A stretch of 26,140 nucleotides of DNA. Origin: a virus. Each line of letters opens with the position of its first letter. Position 1 is the stretch's first letter. This document shows, piece by piece, positions 14,016 to 21,778 of this stretch. The stretch is from positions 1 to 26,140 of IMG/VR virus record IMGVR_UViG_3300025286_000122. The stretch is one strand, 5' to 3'. The notes under the pieces were generated by a model. The model saw only the letters and a list, made by a program, of their open reading frames with translations. It did no database searches and had not been told where the DNA came from. A program made the translations under genes and the position numbers.

Positions 14016-14888
14016 CTAAGAAGTAGGTGCGGTCGCGTCTGATACGATTTCGTGAACCCATTGGTTCTGCCGTATGCCGTATGCGTATGAGTCGGTGTGG
14101 GTAATGATTGTGGACCCGCCACCAGTCCTGGGCTTACGCTCAGTCTCCATCCTTGGACTCATGTCTTGGACCAATACGATGCCGTCCTTGGCGAAGACGC
14201 CAGCCTTGGCATCGTCAGACGAGTCTATAGTAAGGTCGCCGTTCTCGTAGGCTTGGGCGGTGTTGATCATGCCCTTGAAGCCCTCCCGGAAGACACGGAA
14301 ACTCGCACCCTCGGATATGTCGTAGGTGCCCACGGGAGCAGTGAACTGATCGTAGATGTCCTTCACCTGGAAGGGATGAGCTACGAAACGAATTGGCTGG
14401 TGCCCCGGCTCGGTCGTGTTCCCCGTGATGTTTGATACCCCTGCCGCCACTAAGCCGAAGGTCATAGCGCTGCCCGTGGAGCCGAGTTGAGTGGAGCCGG
14501 TGGCGTCGATAGTAGTCAGGCCGTCGATGTTCTTCTTGCGCTGCATGGCGTTCTGCCCCAGCCGACCAATCTCCCTCAAGCCGTTCTTGGTAATGTTACG
14601 CCCTACTTTGTCCGTGAGCATGGTGGCGATCTGTACCATCGTCGGCTTGATACTGAAGTCGGTGTCTGATACCTGCTGGATATTGTCGTTCTCAGTGGTC
14701 TCATTCACCGCCATTGCGGTCAGCTTGGCATATGAGACCTCATGCCAGGTATCTCCCATCCCTTTGCCTAGGGTGCGTCGCTCCACAAGCCCAGGCATGT
14801 CTCCTTCCTGCTCACGAGTGACGCGAGCGGAACTGATAATGGTCGGCAGTGAAGCGTCTAGTTGACTGGTAACTGTGGGTTGGGCCAT
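14016..14888 (-). CDS. major capsid protein
   Basis: A 290-residue protein directly downstream of a scaffold-like gene, the standard order for a phage capsid operon. It begins with a segment of the kind found in capsid N-terminal arms (QPTVTSQLDASLPTIISSAR, then EGDMPGLVERRTLGKGMGD). It continues with a long helical part (NITKNGLREIGRLGQNAMQR, residues about 98-117) and beta segments such as QPIRFVAHPFQVKDIYDQF and AYGIRQNQWVHEIV. Length and organisation fit an HK97-fold capsid subunit without a fused scaffold or protease. Sequence identity to a specific family cannot be asserted from memory, so the call rests on gene order and overall pattern. Its start lies six bases after the scaffold stop. 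Confidence 0.75.
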   Translation of the reverse strand: MAQPTVTSQLDASLPTIISSARVTREQEGDMPGLVERRTLGKGMGDTWHEVSYAKLTAMAVNETTENDNIQQVSDTDFSIKPTMVQIATMLTDKVGRNITKNGLREIGRLGQNAMQRKKNIDGLTTIDATGSTQLGSTGSAMTFGLVAAGVSNITGNTTEPGHQPIRFVAHPFQVKDIYDQFTAPVGTYDISEGASFRVFREGFKGMINTAQAYENGDLTIDSSDDAKAGVFAKDGIVLVQDMSPRMETERKPRTGGGSTIITHTDSYAYGIRQNQWVHEIVSDATAPTS

Positions 14889-14894
14889 CGTTTA

Positions 14895-15680
14895 TTAACC
14901 TCCGAATCCCTGACTTCTTTGATACGCAATAAGTCGATGAGTCACTTCCGGTGTAAGCTCTACGGTTCCGTTACCTACAGCCTGTTCCAACTCCTCTCCT
15001 TCAAGTGGTCCGCCAGCTGACCCCTGCCCTGAATCCCAGCCCTGTGGGGGCACTGTGCCCTTTCTCTGGGAATCGAGTTGAGCCTCAAGCTTAGCGATTC
15101 GACCATCACTGATAGCCTGACGTTCCATTTCAGCGGTTGATCCAAGCCTCATAAGTTCGCGTGCCGAGACCCCGTGTGTCTCTGCAAGCCTCAATGCCGT
15201 ATCGATACGAGCATTCTGTGACTGCTCTATTTCCCCACGAGCCTTGAAGTTTGCCCAGGCATCCATGCGGGACTGATAGTGCTGTGCGGCAATCTGGTTA
15301 GCACTCTGTTCGTCATACTGACCATTCTGGAGAAGCTGCTGCTGATAGCTCCGAGCCTCATCTGCCAAGTATTGCTGTGCTTGATTCTCCTCGTAGGCAT
15401 GAACCTGTTTCTCAAGGTCGGCTAGACGTTGCCTATCTGCCGCAGATGGCGGAAGAGGAGCCTGTGCAGGCTCCGCAGGAGGTAGCACCGCCTCTGCGAT
15501 GGGCTGGGGTGAAGGCTCTGGTGTAGGTGTTACTTCTGGGGTCGGCTCAACGGGAGCCGTAGGCTGTGGTTGTTCAGTAGACGGAGCTGGTGAGTTCGTA
15601 GCATCCGTTGCCGCGAGTTCACTAATAGGAATCTCGGAATCTACGACAGGGGTGTCACCGTCGCTGTTCTGAGTAACCAT
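14895..15680 (-). CDS. scaffold protein
   Basis: A 261-residue acidic protein. Residues 1-75 are low-complexity and Pro/Thr/Glu-rich (PVEPTPEVTPTPEPSPQP). Residues about 82-205 form long charged helices likely to make a coiled coil (SAADRQRLADLEKQVHAYEE, AQQYLADEARSYQQQLLQNG). The tail contains a Gly-rich stretch and a C-terminal ELTPEVTHRLIAYQRSQGFG helix. This design and the place immediately before the major capsid gene are typical of procapsid scaffolds. GTGAGGATGT precedes the ATG. The gene follows a terminator at 15701-15728, so it probably begins the capsid transcript or depends on read-through. Confidence 0.75.
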   Translation of the reverse strand: MVTQNSDGDTPVVDSEIPISELAATDATNSPAPSTEQPQPTAPVEPTPEVTPTPEPSPQPIAEAVLPPAEPAQAPLPPSAADRQRLADLEKQVHAYEENQAQQYLADEARSYQQQLLQNGQYDEQSANQIAAQHYQSRMDAWANFKARGEIEQSQNARIDTALRLAETHGVSARELMRLGSTAEMERQAISDGRIAKLEAQLDSQRKGTVPPQGWDSGQGSAGGPLEGEELEQAVGNGTVELTPEVTHRLIAYQRSQGFGG

Positions 15681-15700
15681 ACATCCTCACTTTGGGCAAC

Positions 15701-15728
15701 AAAAAAGCCGCCCAATTCTCTGGGCGAC
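15701..15728 (-). terminator. intrinsic terminator upstream of scaffold gene
   Basis: On the minus strand an eight-pair stem (15728-15721 with 15714-15707, one of the pairs G-U) encloses a six-base loop and is followed by six T residues (complement of 15701-15706). This is a textbook intrinsic terminator for transcription coming from the 1470-residue gene and the Com-like gene. It lies only 21 bases before the scaffold start codon. Confidence 0.85.
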
Positions 15729-15758
15729 TCAAGCGCACACGAAGGCGACTAGCGCACT

Positions 15759-15764
15759 ATTATA
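15759..15764 (-). promoter_or_regulatory. perfect -10 box (TATAAT), weak -35
   Basis: On the minus strand 15764-15759 reads TATAAT. With a 17-base spacer the -35 position is GCCACT, a poor match, and there is no TG extension. A TTGACA lies 34 bases upstream of it, too far to pair. Transcription from here would start near 15752 and meet the terminator at 15728-15701 within about 50 bases, giving a short RNA or an attenuated leader for the capsid genes. Confidence 0.4.
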
Positions 15765-15772
15765 GTTGCCGA

Positions 15773-15916
15773 CTACTTTACAGTGGCCCTTATCCGCTTG
15801 TCAAATTTGACTATCTCCCTACACGCTCGACAGTACACCAGGAGCAGCCCACCCTCAAGGTGCTCGGCTAGCTTCTTAGAGCATTTAGGGCAGCGTATGG
15901 CCTCTAGGGTCGTCAT
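15773..15916 (-). CDS. Com-like zinc-ribbon protein, 47 aa
   Basis: A 47-residue protein with IRCPKC (Cys9 and Cys12), a short GGLLLVY strand, then CRAC (Cys29 and Cys32) and a basic tail (REIVKFDKRIRATVK). The layout matches small zinc fingers of the Com type. In phage Mu, Com binds mRNA to activate translation of mom. The ATG overlaps the stop of the 1470-residue gene (ATGA), so the two are translationally coupled, and the gene ends 44 bases before the terminator. RNA or DNA binding is likely, but no mom-like gene is in the window, so the target is unknown. Confidence 0.6.
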   Translation of the reverse strand: MTTLEAIRCPKCSKKLAEHLEGGLLLVYCRACREIVKFDKRIRATVK

Positions 15917-18900
15917 GGCGCTACCAACTGTTTGCGATGCTTCTCCCGTTCATCCTCTGCTAGTTTTCGCCAGTTCTTAGAGGTCTCCGAGAGGTACTTG
16001 AATATGTCTGGTGGCACCTCACGCAGGAACACGTTGCGTATGAGGGCAGCCCAGCGCTCAGGGCTATCCTGCTCAAGGTCCCTCTGCATTTTCTTCCGGG
16101 CTTCCTCAAGGACCCCAGGGATAAGAATGCCCTCCTGCTTTAAAAGCGTCTCGGCGAGGCGGTACCAGGCGTCCATGTCTTGCTCTACTTGTGAATCAGG
16201 GTCTGCAAACTCTGTTCCTTCATGCCGTCGAGCGCCCGCCTTCTCAAGAAATCTTCCCGACTCAATGTCGAAGTATCGGCCAACGATAATTCTCTTCCAC
16301 TTATCGCTACCCTTTAGCATCTCAAACTCACCAGGGATACGTATAGAACTCTGTGCCCTCTTTACCAGGGCCTCCATTTGCATGTCGTAGTCGGCGTCTA
16401 TGTCCTCCAGGGTCTTGAACAGGCCTCCAGAGGGCCGACTCTCTGCGACCTCCTGTACCCTCGGGTCTTTTTCAACGTCTCTTTTTAGAAACTGTTCCAG
16501 GTCACTATAGCTGCGCCCCAGGCCTGTATCTCGTGTAAGCTTATCCGCCGCATCCAAGAAGCTAGTAGGCGACACCCGCAATCCAAAAGCAGCCTCAACC
16601 CCAGCCGCAGCCAAGCGCGTCCAAACACCTCCCTGAACTTCTAGGAACGCCTGTACGGGGAATGGCGCTCCACGGTTGATCGCTTGGTCTAATAGCATCT
16701 TGGGGTTATCGGTAAATGCCTCCAAGCTAAAAGGACGCCCGATATAATCTTGTCCTTCAATCGCATCGGCTAGAACCGCCCCTAGAGGGGAAGTACGGCT
16801 CCGCAAGTATCGGACGACAGGATTGCCCGTCAGGCCTTCGCCCCAGTTATCAAAGTCCCACCTATCCTTATCTGTGAGCGCACCCATAAAGGCCAGGAGA
16901 GAACGATAGGCTCCCCCAAGCCCAAAGTTGGCACCACCGATGTTGAAGTTCATGAACCGCTTCCCGCTCTGGGGATTCAGCCCTTCCATGATATCGATAT
17001 CGCTCATGCCGCGAGCTTTAGCGAGGCCATAATACGTTGCAGCCCCCCCAAAGAGCATCTTCCCCAATATCTTCCGTACCTGTTGGGGGCCAAAGCCCTT
17101 GCCAAACATATATCCCAGCGCCCCAAAGACCGAGCGCGTATAGCGGGGCGAGAAGAACAAGAAGACATTCTCTACCTGTCGTTGGGTTGCTGATATTGCC
17201 AAGCCCTTCGTAGAAGGCGTCCCTAGCATGGTGTCGGCAATACGTGCCAGGCGGAACAGCTCGTCCCTACCTTCTCTTCCGGCCAACGCAGCATCTGCCA
17301 AGCCATCAAACATTGATATACGCCCAGAGCCCAAGAAAGCATCGAACCCACGCTGGACACCCCGTACTACCTGTCCTACCCCAGGTATACGCCCTATCAG
17401 GGGTGCAGCCTGGAAGAATTCAGAAGGGTCTCCAGGGTTTACGCCAAACTCAGCAGCTCGTCGCGCTGCTGGGCTCTCAGAAATCCACCTAGCATAGTAG
17501 CGAGGTTGAGCGATGCTTCGGAGAGAGAGCCCTACTGACCGTGCCCACTGTTTAGGGCTATGTGCCAACAAGGTTATCCCCTGGATCATGAACTGCCCAG
17601 TGTCCATAAGACCCGTAACTAATAACCTGGGCACCGCCGCTATCATCTCTAGTGGCCTAAGCCATCCCTGCTCACGACCCAGTGGACCACGTAGGACACG
17701 AGCTGTCTGTTCATCAAAGACAAGGCCCTGGAAGCCACGCAGCGCAAACTCATCAGGGAGCACCTCGCCACGTCTTATCCGACCCTGTGCTATGGGACGT
17801 GCCAAACCCTGCGCCTTCAATCTCTGAATGAGTATCTCGTCTCGAGTCATTTTCTGGATCGCGCGACCGTACAGTTCCAGCTGCTTCAGCGGACTTGCCT
17901 CATAAGGTACGCCCTCCTCCAAGCCATCTTCCATAGACTCCATAATTCGCTGTCGTATCGGGGACTGCCGCGCACCAACCCTAGCCCGCACAGTTGCTTT
18001 GCCTTTAGTATCCCTGACGAACCTCGGCCAGTAATGTTCTCTGTCCAAGAATTTTCTGAGAGGCTTCCCTGACACAGTCTCGTATTCAATCGCCAAGTCA
18101 TCTATGTACTTGAACGCGCGCTGAAACCAGTCACGCTGCTCGGGGACAAGGCCGACGAACTTGCCTGGATTCTCGGCAACATCACCAAAAGCAATGCGCC
18201 TTGAACCTACAGCAATACGCCCATTCTTATCTGGACTAAATGGAACACGTTGTGCAAACTCAGACAGCCGGAATGAAAGTTGTGCATCTTGCCCCTGCTC
18301 CAAAAGGCGATACCCCAGGCCCTCTCGGATCGGCGGATTCAGCCTAGCGACGGCTGACGGGTTCTGTGCCCTAATAATCGGCCCGAAGCCAGGGATCTCT
18401 TCTAGCCTCTCAGCGGCACCACGTAGTAAGTCTCGCGCCTGTGGTCGATCAAGGTGGGCATCCAGTAGTTCGTCAACAAGTCCACTGCTCACACGGCTTG
18501 GCGGGGGTGCTACTTGCGGGGCAGCCTCCGCCACAAACCCAGGTGGCGGTGCTTGGCCCTCAGGGACCTGGATACGGACCGGTTCCCCCTGAGGCCCCCT
18601 GGTGGGCAGCCTTGGTAGGCGAGGGGCACGGCCCCGAGCGATGTTCCTGGCGGCTCCCGCTGCAACCTGCCCCTCAAGGCTGGGCAACGTAGCCTGAGGG
18701 CGACCACCGGTGCCCGTTACAGGTATTGGTTGCTGCCTACCTTGGCGGCGTGCGGCCTCCACGGCCTCTGCAGTGGTGCCGCCGTAGCGTGCCCGAGGGG
18801 GTACAGCTGCCACAAACGGCGGAGGGGGTGCTGGCGTCTGAGAGCTGGCGACTTCGTCTAAGGTCTTGCCGTAAATACGTCTAATCATCTTAACAAGAAG

Positions 18901-20325
18901 CTCTGCATCACCCGGCGTCGTCATGGAGCCCGGGGGTGCAGGAGGAGGGTTGCCCAGATGGGCTGTAAAGCGGTTCCCCTCCGGCTTCCATAGGATAGCG
19001 GCGTCACGCTTCCATACAGGGTTCCTGTAGGCACCAATGGTGTACCAACGTTCACCGTCAGGACCGGCTACAGACAGACCCACCGGGACACGGTCCCGTC
19101 CTACGAGAGGCGTTTCCTTACGCAAGAAGCCTTGCAGGGCACTAAGCCTCGGGGCGTTAAGGCGCAAGCCCTGGCCCCCAGCCTCGGAAAAGTTGCGATG
19201 TAGGTCCATTACAACCCTTGGTATTTGGGGACCTCTGACAACCGCACCCTCACCAACCCGCTCAACCGCCCTCAAGCCTTGCCTTCCCAGCCTAGGTGCT
19301 GAGGGCTCTACGGCAGCGGCAGCCGGGAAGAACTCAGATATGTCCCGGGTCACTCCGGGAAGTTGAGGTGGGCGCACGGGGGGTATCCGACGAGGAATGG
19401 TACGCTGGAGAGCGGCCATACCTGGACGGGTAAATGCCGATACGACGGGGCCAAACCCTGGACCAATGCCATAGGTCAGCGACTCTAGCGGTCCACCCAT
19501 CTGCTCTAGCCTAAGCGGCTCTTCGCCCAATCCAAGGGTCGCTACACTGCCCAGAATACGGCCAGCAGTGGCCTGTTGGGGCTGTGGCTCCTCTCGTGCC
19601 ACTCTTTCAGCCGCCTCCAGTATATGTTTACCCGTTCCGTAAACTGTTCCCCGAGCGCGATTAGTACTTATTGGTATGCCGACAGTCTCTGTATACCCTG
19701 GCGCCTCAAACCGTTTGTCAGGGTTACGGCGTACCTCTTCAGGATCGAAACCAGCGTTGCGTATGAGTTCGTCGATCCGTGTCTGAGGGCCACGAAATAT
19801 TAGGGGGGCCTGCTGTTCGCCAAAACGCTGGAGGCTTCCCGCAACGCCCTGTCCAAAACGAGCCACAGGACCTAGGGCGGGTCGCAAGGGACCAGGGATA
19901 GCCCGTTCGAGGAAGCCACGTCGCGGCTCAGCGGGAACTGGGACGATTGGCGGGAGCAATGTACGGCCTGTCCCAGATATAGGTACGCGCACGGGCGAGG
20001 GAGGCGCTACGGCTCGGGGCCTAGGCGTTGGTGTAGGCCGCACAGGGCGAGGCGTCGGTGTAGGGGGTGGGGGCCCTCCTCGACGGAGTTCCTCGGGGAT
20101 AATGATGCCCTGCGCCTCTAGCATATCGAGCCTTCGTGTCCTCGAATCCGTTTCGGCAGCTGGCCTAGGAGTGGGAGTGGGGGTGGGGGTGGATGTAGGA
20201 GGCGCTGCCTGATCAGAGAAGAGGTCCGCAGGGACAACCAGACCCTGGTCTTCGAGGCGCTTCCTGACCTTACGTTCCTCTTCGGTCTCCGTCCTTGGGC
20301 GAGGGGTCCGAGTAGGGGTAACCAT
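15913..20325 (-). CDS. giant virion protein, possible internal/ejected protein
   Basis: A 1470-residue protein, the largest in the window. Residues 1-110 are disordered, with two copies of a motif, LEDQGLVVPADL (24-35) and LEAQGIIIPEEL (69-80), each followed by Pro-Thr repeats (STPTPTPTPRP). A related sequence, LLKQEGILIPGVL, occurs at 1394-1406. Residues 110-600 are Pro/Arg-rich with short helices. The remainder is mainly helical and contains amphipathic or hydrophobic segments (LEMIAAVPRLLVTGLMDTGQ, FLFFSPRYTRSVFGALGYMF, LGKMLFGGAATYYGLAKARG). That pattern is seen in large phage polyvalent or internal virion proteins thought to be ejected into the cell. No peptidase or transglycosylase motif is evident. 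It lies three bases after the 116-residue gene. A tail tape-measure is less likely because there is no neighbouring tail tube gene. Confidence 0.6.
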   Translation of the reverse strand: MVTPTRTPRPRTETEEERKVRKRLEDQGLVVPADLFSDQAAPPTSTPTPTPTPRPAAETDSRTRRLDMLEAQGIIIPEELRRGGPPPPTPTPRPVRPTPTPRPRAVAPPSPVRVPISGTGRTLLPPIVPVPAEPRRGFLERAIPGPLRPALGPVARFGQGVAGSLQRFGEQQAPLIFRGPQTRIDELIRNAGFDPEEVRRNPDKRFEAPGYTETVGIPISTNRARGTVYGTGKHILEAAERVAREEPQPQQATAGRILGSVATLGLGEEPLRLEQMGGPLESLTYGIGPGFGPVVSAFTRPGMAALQRTIPRRIPPVRPPQLPGVTRDISEFFPAAAAVEPSAPRLGRQGLRAVERVGEGAVVRGPQIPRVVMDLHRNFSEAGGQGLRLNAPRLSALQGFLRKETPLVGRDRVPVGLSVAGPDGERWYTIGAYRNPVWKRDAAILWKPEGNRFTAHLGNPPPAPPGSMTTPGDAELLVKMIRRIYGKTLDEVASSQTPAPPPPFVAAVPPRARYGGTTAEAVEAARRQGRQQPIPVTGTGGRPQATLPSLEGQVAAGAARNIARGRAPRLPRLPTRGPQGEPVRIQVPEGQAPPPGFVAEAAPQVAPPPSRVSSGLVDELLDAHLDRPQARDLLRGAAERLEEIPGFGPIIRAQNPSAVARLNPPIREGLGYRLLEQGQDAQLSFRLSEFAQRVPFSPDKNGRIAVGSRRIAFGDVAENPGKFVGLVPEQRDWFQRAFKYIDDLAIEYETVSGKPLRKFLDREHYWPRFVRDTKGKATVRARVGARQSPIRQRIMESMEDGLEEGVPYEASPLKQLELYGRAIQKMTRDEILIQRLKAQGLARPIAQGRIRRGEVLPDEFALRGFQGLVFDEQTARVLRGPLGREQGWLRPLEMIAAVPRLLVTGLMDTGQFMIQGITLLAHSPKQWARSVGLSLRSIAQPRYYARWISESPAARRAAEFGVNPGDPSEFFQAAPLIGRIPGVGQVVRGVQRGFDAFLGSGRISMFDGLADAALAGREGRDELFRLARIADTMLGTPSTKGLAISATQRQVENVFLFFSPRYTRSVFGALGYMFGKGFGPQQVRKILGKMLFGGAATYYGLAKARGMSDIDIMEGLNPQSGKRFMNFNIGGANFGLGGAYRSLLAFMGALTDKDRWDFDNWGEGLTGNPVVRYLRSRTSPLGAVLADAIEGQDYIGRPFSLEAFTDNPKMLLDQAINRGAPFPVQAFLEVQGGVWTRLAAAGVEAAFGLRVSPTSFLDAADKLTRDTGLGRSYSDLEQFLKRDVEKDPRVQEVAESRPSGGLFKTLEDIDADYDMQMEALVKRAQSSIRIPGEFEMLKGSDKWKRIIVGRYFDIESGRFLEKAGARRHEGTEFADPDSQVEQDMDAWYRLAETLLKQEGILIPGVLEEARKKMQRDLEQDSPERWAALIRNVFLREVPPDIFKYLSETSKNWRKLAEDEREKHRKQLVAP
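20169..20198 (-). repeat. Pro-Thr coding microsatellite
   Basis: A run of units gtggga/gtgggg on the plus strand encodes the STPTPTPTP stretch at residues about 45-53 of the giant protein. Similar but shorter Pro-Thr codon repeats occur again near 20030-20070. Such repeats can change length by slippage and tune linker length. Confidence 0.6.
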
Positions 20326-20328
20326 GGG

Positions 20329-20679
20329 CTAGAACGGATACGTGAAGCGGGTCTGTGGCGCAAAACGGCTCCTAGATTGCCTAGGAGCGAAGCGAGATTC
20401 CTGGAAGCGTTGCTGGAACGGCATGTCCTGCAAGAACTCAGGGAATCGCAATGTGGGCAGATTGCCTCCCTTTATCTGAGCACCTAGAGCCCCCAGGAAC
20501 TCGTTGTGGAAATCTCGGAAGCCGGTCTGTAGGAAGCTACGTAGGTTAGGCGTCGCTCCCTGGAACTGCGGCGTCGAGAAGTACGCTGCTTCCGGGACAT
20601 CGGTTAGGAAGTTCTGAAACGGATCGTCCCCGAAGGTCGGAGACAAAGACTGTAATGGGTCAAGATAATGCGACGGCAT
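20329..20679 (-). CDS. small virion-associated protein related to 332-aa neighbour
   Basis: A 116-residue protein rich in Phe, Gln and Arg (TPNLRSFLQTGFRDFHNEFL, then PFQQRFQESRFAPRQSRSRF), ending in TYPF. The block PNLRSFLQTGFRDFHNEFL resembles PSFRASFEQAAGDVFNRFL near residues 283-301 of the 332-residue protein encoded just upstream, suggesting a shared helical module. GAGGAGG lies just upstream of the ATG. It sits between the 332-residue gene and the giant protein gene, so it is likely a packaged or portal-associated component. No family recognised. Confidence 0.55.
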   Translation of the reverse strand: MPSHYLDPLQSLSPTFGDDPFQNFLTDVPEAAYFSTPQFQGATPNLRSFLQTGFRDFHNEFLGALGAQIKGGNLPTLRFPEFLQDMPFQQRFQESRFAPRQSRSRFAPQTRFTYPF

Positions 20680-20682
20680 AAG

Positions 20683-20727
20683 CTAACCTCCTCCGAAGAA
20701 ACCGCCTCGGTTGACCAGGTAGTCCAT
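20683..20727 (-). pseudogene. micro-ORF resembling C-terminus of 332-aa protein
   Basis: A 14-codon frame beginning at ATG 20727 encodes MDYLVNRGGFFGGG. With the codons upstream in frame it reads RFMDYLVNRGGFFGG, close to SFMDQLIAKGGIFGP at the C-terminus of the 332-residue protein (residues 308-322). The frame is open back to a TAG about 27 bases upstream of the ATG. It lies in the 100-base gap between the 332-residue gene and the 116-residue gene and overlaps the latter's ribosome binding site. It is probably the left-over end of a duplicated gene, or a short peptide carrying a conserved tail motif. Confidence 0.4.
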
Positions 20728-20779
20728 GAAGCGCTGTGATATATGCCGCAAATACTAGATTTCAGCCCCCTAGATTACC

Positions 20780-21778
20780 TCAGAGAGCGAAGGAGGTGGT
20801 TTGAGGCATGGTAGGGCCGAAGATGCCGCCCTTGGCGATAAGTTGATCCATGAAGCTCTTTTGGGGCGTTTGATTTAGGAACCGGTTAAACACGTCCCCA
20901 GCAGCCTGTTCAAACGAGGCACGGAAAGACGGAGCGACCTGGGACAGCATTGGCTGCAACGCAACGTCAAAGGCAAGCTGTTGGCCTTGAGGGCCTCCAA
21001 ACATAGCCGCAAGCTGCGGTCCCCTTGCGAACCCTTCAATCCGTTGACCCTTAGACCTGGCCTCTTCAAACTGCCTGATCTGCTCAGGGGTATAGGCTAC
21101 ATCTCTCGAACTCTGTATCTGCCGCAGTCTGTCTATACCACCTTGTGGGCCTAGCGGGGCACGGCCAGACTGGAGAAAGTCCGAAAAGGTCGTATACGGG
21201 CTTATGGTGGGGTCGGTCAAGTAGCCCATCCTGAGAGGCTCATACTGCCTCTGAAGATAGCCCCGAGCAAGAGGGGTCATACCTCCGGCTGTTTGGGTCA
21301 TAAAGCGATTAAACGCCTGCCAGTTCGACTCAGCCAGGGCCTGTTCACGCGCTGATTGCGTCCGGGCAAGCTCATCGAACCAAGTGCGCTCGGTCTCGGG
21401 CATGGCAGCACCACGCCACTGCTCTGGGACATATGGTTCGTCCATCCCTGGAGGGGGCGTCGGAATTGTGGGGTCGATCCCATCGACGACCCTATCGACG
21501 ATCCGATCGTCGGCCCCATCGACGACCGCTAACCGTTCCCCTTCGTGAGCAAAAGTGAGACCAGCTATAAGGTCATTCGAGACATTAGCCCTTACAATCT
21601 TCGCTGCATCCTCAGGGCTTAGGGGATCGTCGCCCGATATTAAGATCTCGTACATAGCGGTTGCATACATTGTTGCACCGCCTACTATATCCTCGTGAGG
21701 AATACGTGAAAGCTCCCACTCATTGACGGTTTTTAACTGTCCGTTTGTAAGCAGTACCTTGGTTGTTCCTTGTGCCAT
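20780..21778 (-). CDS. virion protein following portal, unknown function
   Basis: A 332-residue protein encoded directly after the portal (one-base overlap, TAATG). Residues 1-80 look like a folded acidic domain (KVLLTNGQLKTVNEWELSRI, SPEDAAKIVRANVSNDLIAG). Residues 84-104 are a low-complexity acidic stretch (VVDGADDRIVDRVVDGIDP) from a DNA repeat. The rest is Gln/Arg-rich and helical, ending SFMDQLIAKGGIFGP and a short tail. Location suggests a portal-associated or internal virion protein, possibly working with the 116-residue and 1470-residue proteins. It does not look like a protease or scaffold. No family assigned. Confidence 0.55.
   Translation of the reverse strand: MAQGTTKVLLTNGQLKTVNEWELSRIPHEDIVGGATMYATAMYEILISGDDPLSPEDAAKIVRANVSNDLIAGLTFAHEGERLAVVDGADDRIVDRVVDGIDPTIPTPPPGMDEPYVPEQWRGAAMPETERTWFDELARTQSAREQALAESNWQAFNRFMTQTAGGMTPLARGYLQRQYEPLRMGYLTDPTISPYTTFSDFLQSGRAPLGPQGGIDRLRQIQSSRDVAYTPEQIRQFEEARSKGQRIEGFARGPQLAAMFGGPQGQQLAFDVALQPMLSQVAPSFRASFEQAAGDVFNRFLNQTPQKSFMDQLIAKGGIFGPTMPQTTSFAL
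21476..21528. repeat. short degenerate tandem repeat (atcgacgac units)
   Basis: The plus strand contains repeated blocks like atcgacga(c/t)cc (three close copies plus one diverged copy), separated by a few bases. It encodes the acidic DGADDRIVDRVVDG stretch of the 332-residue protein. Confidence 0.5.
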
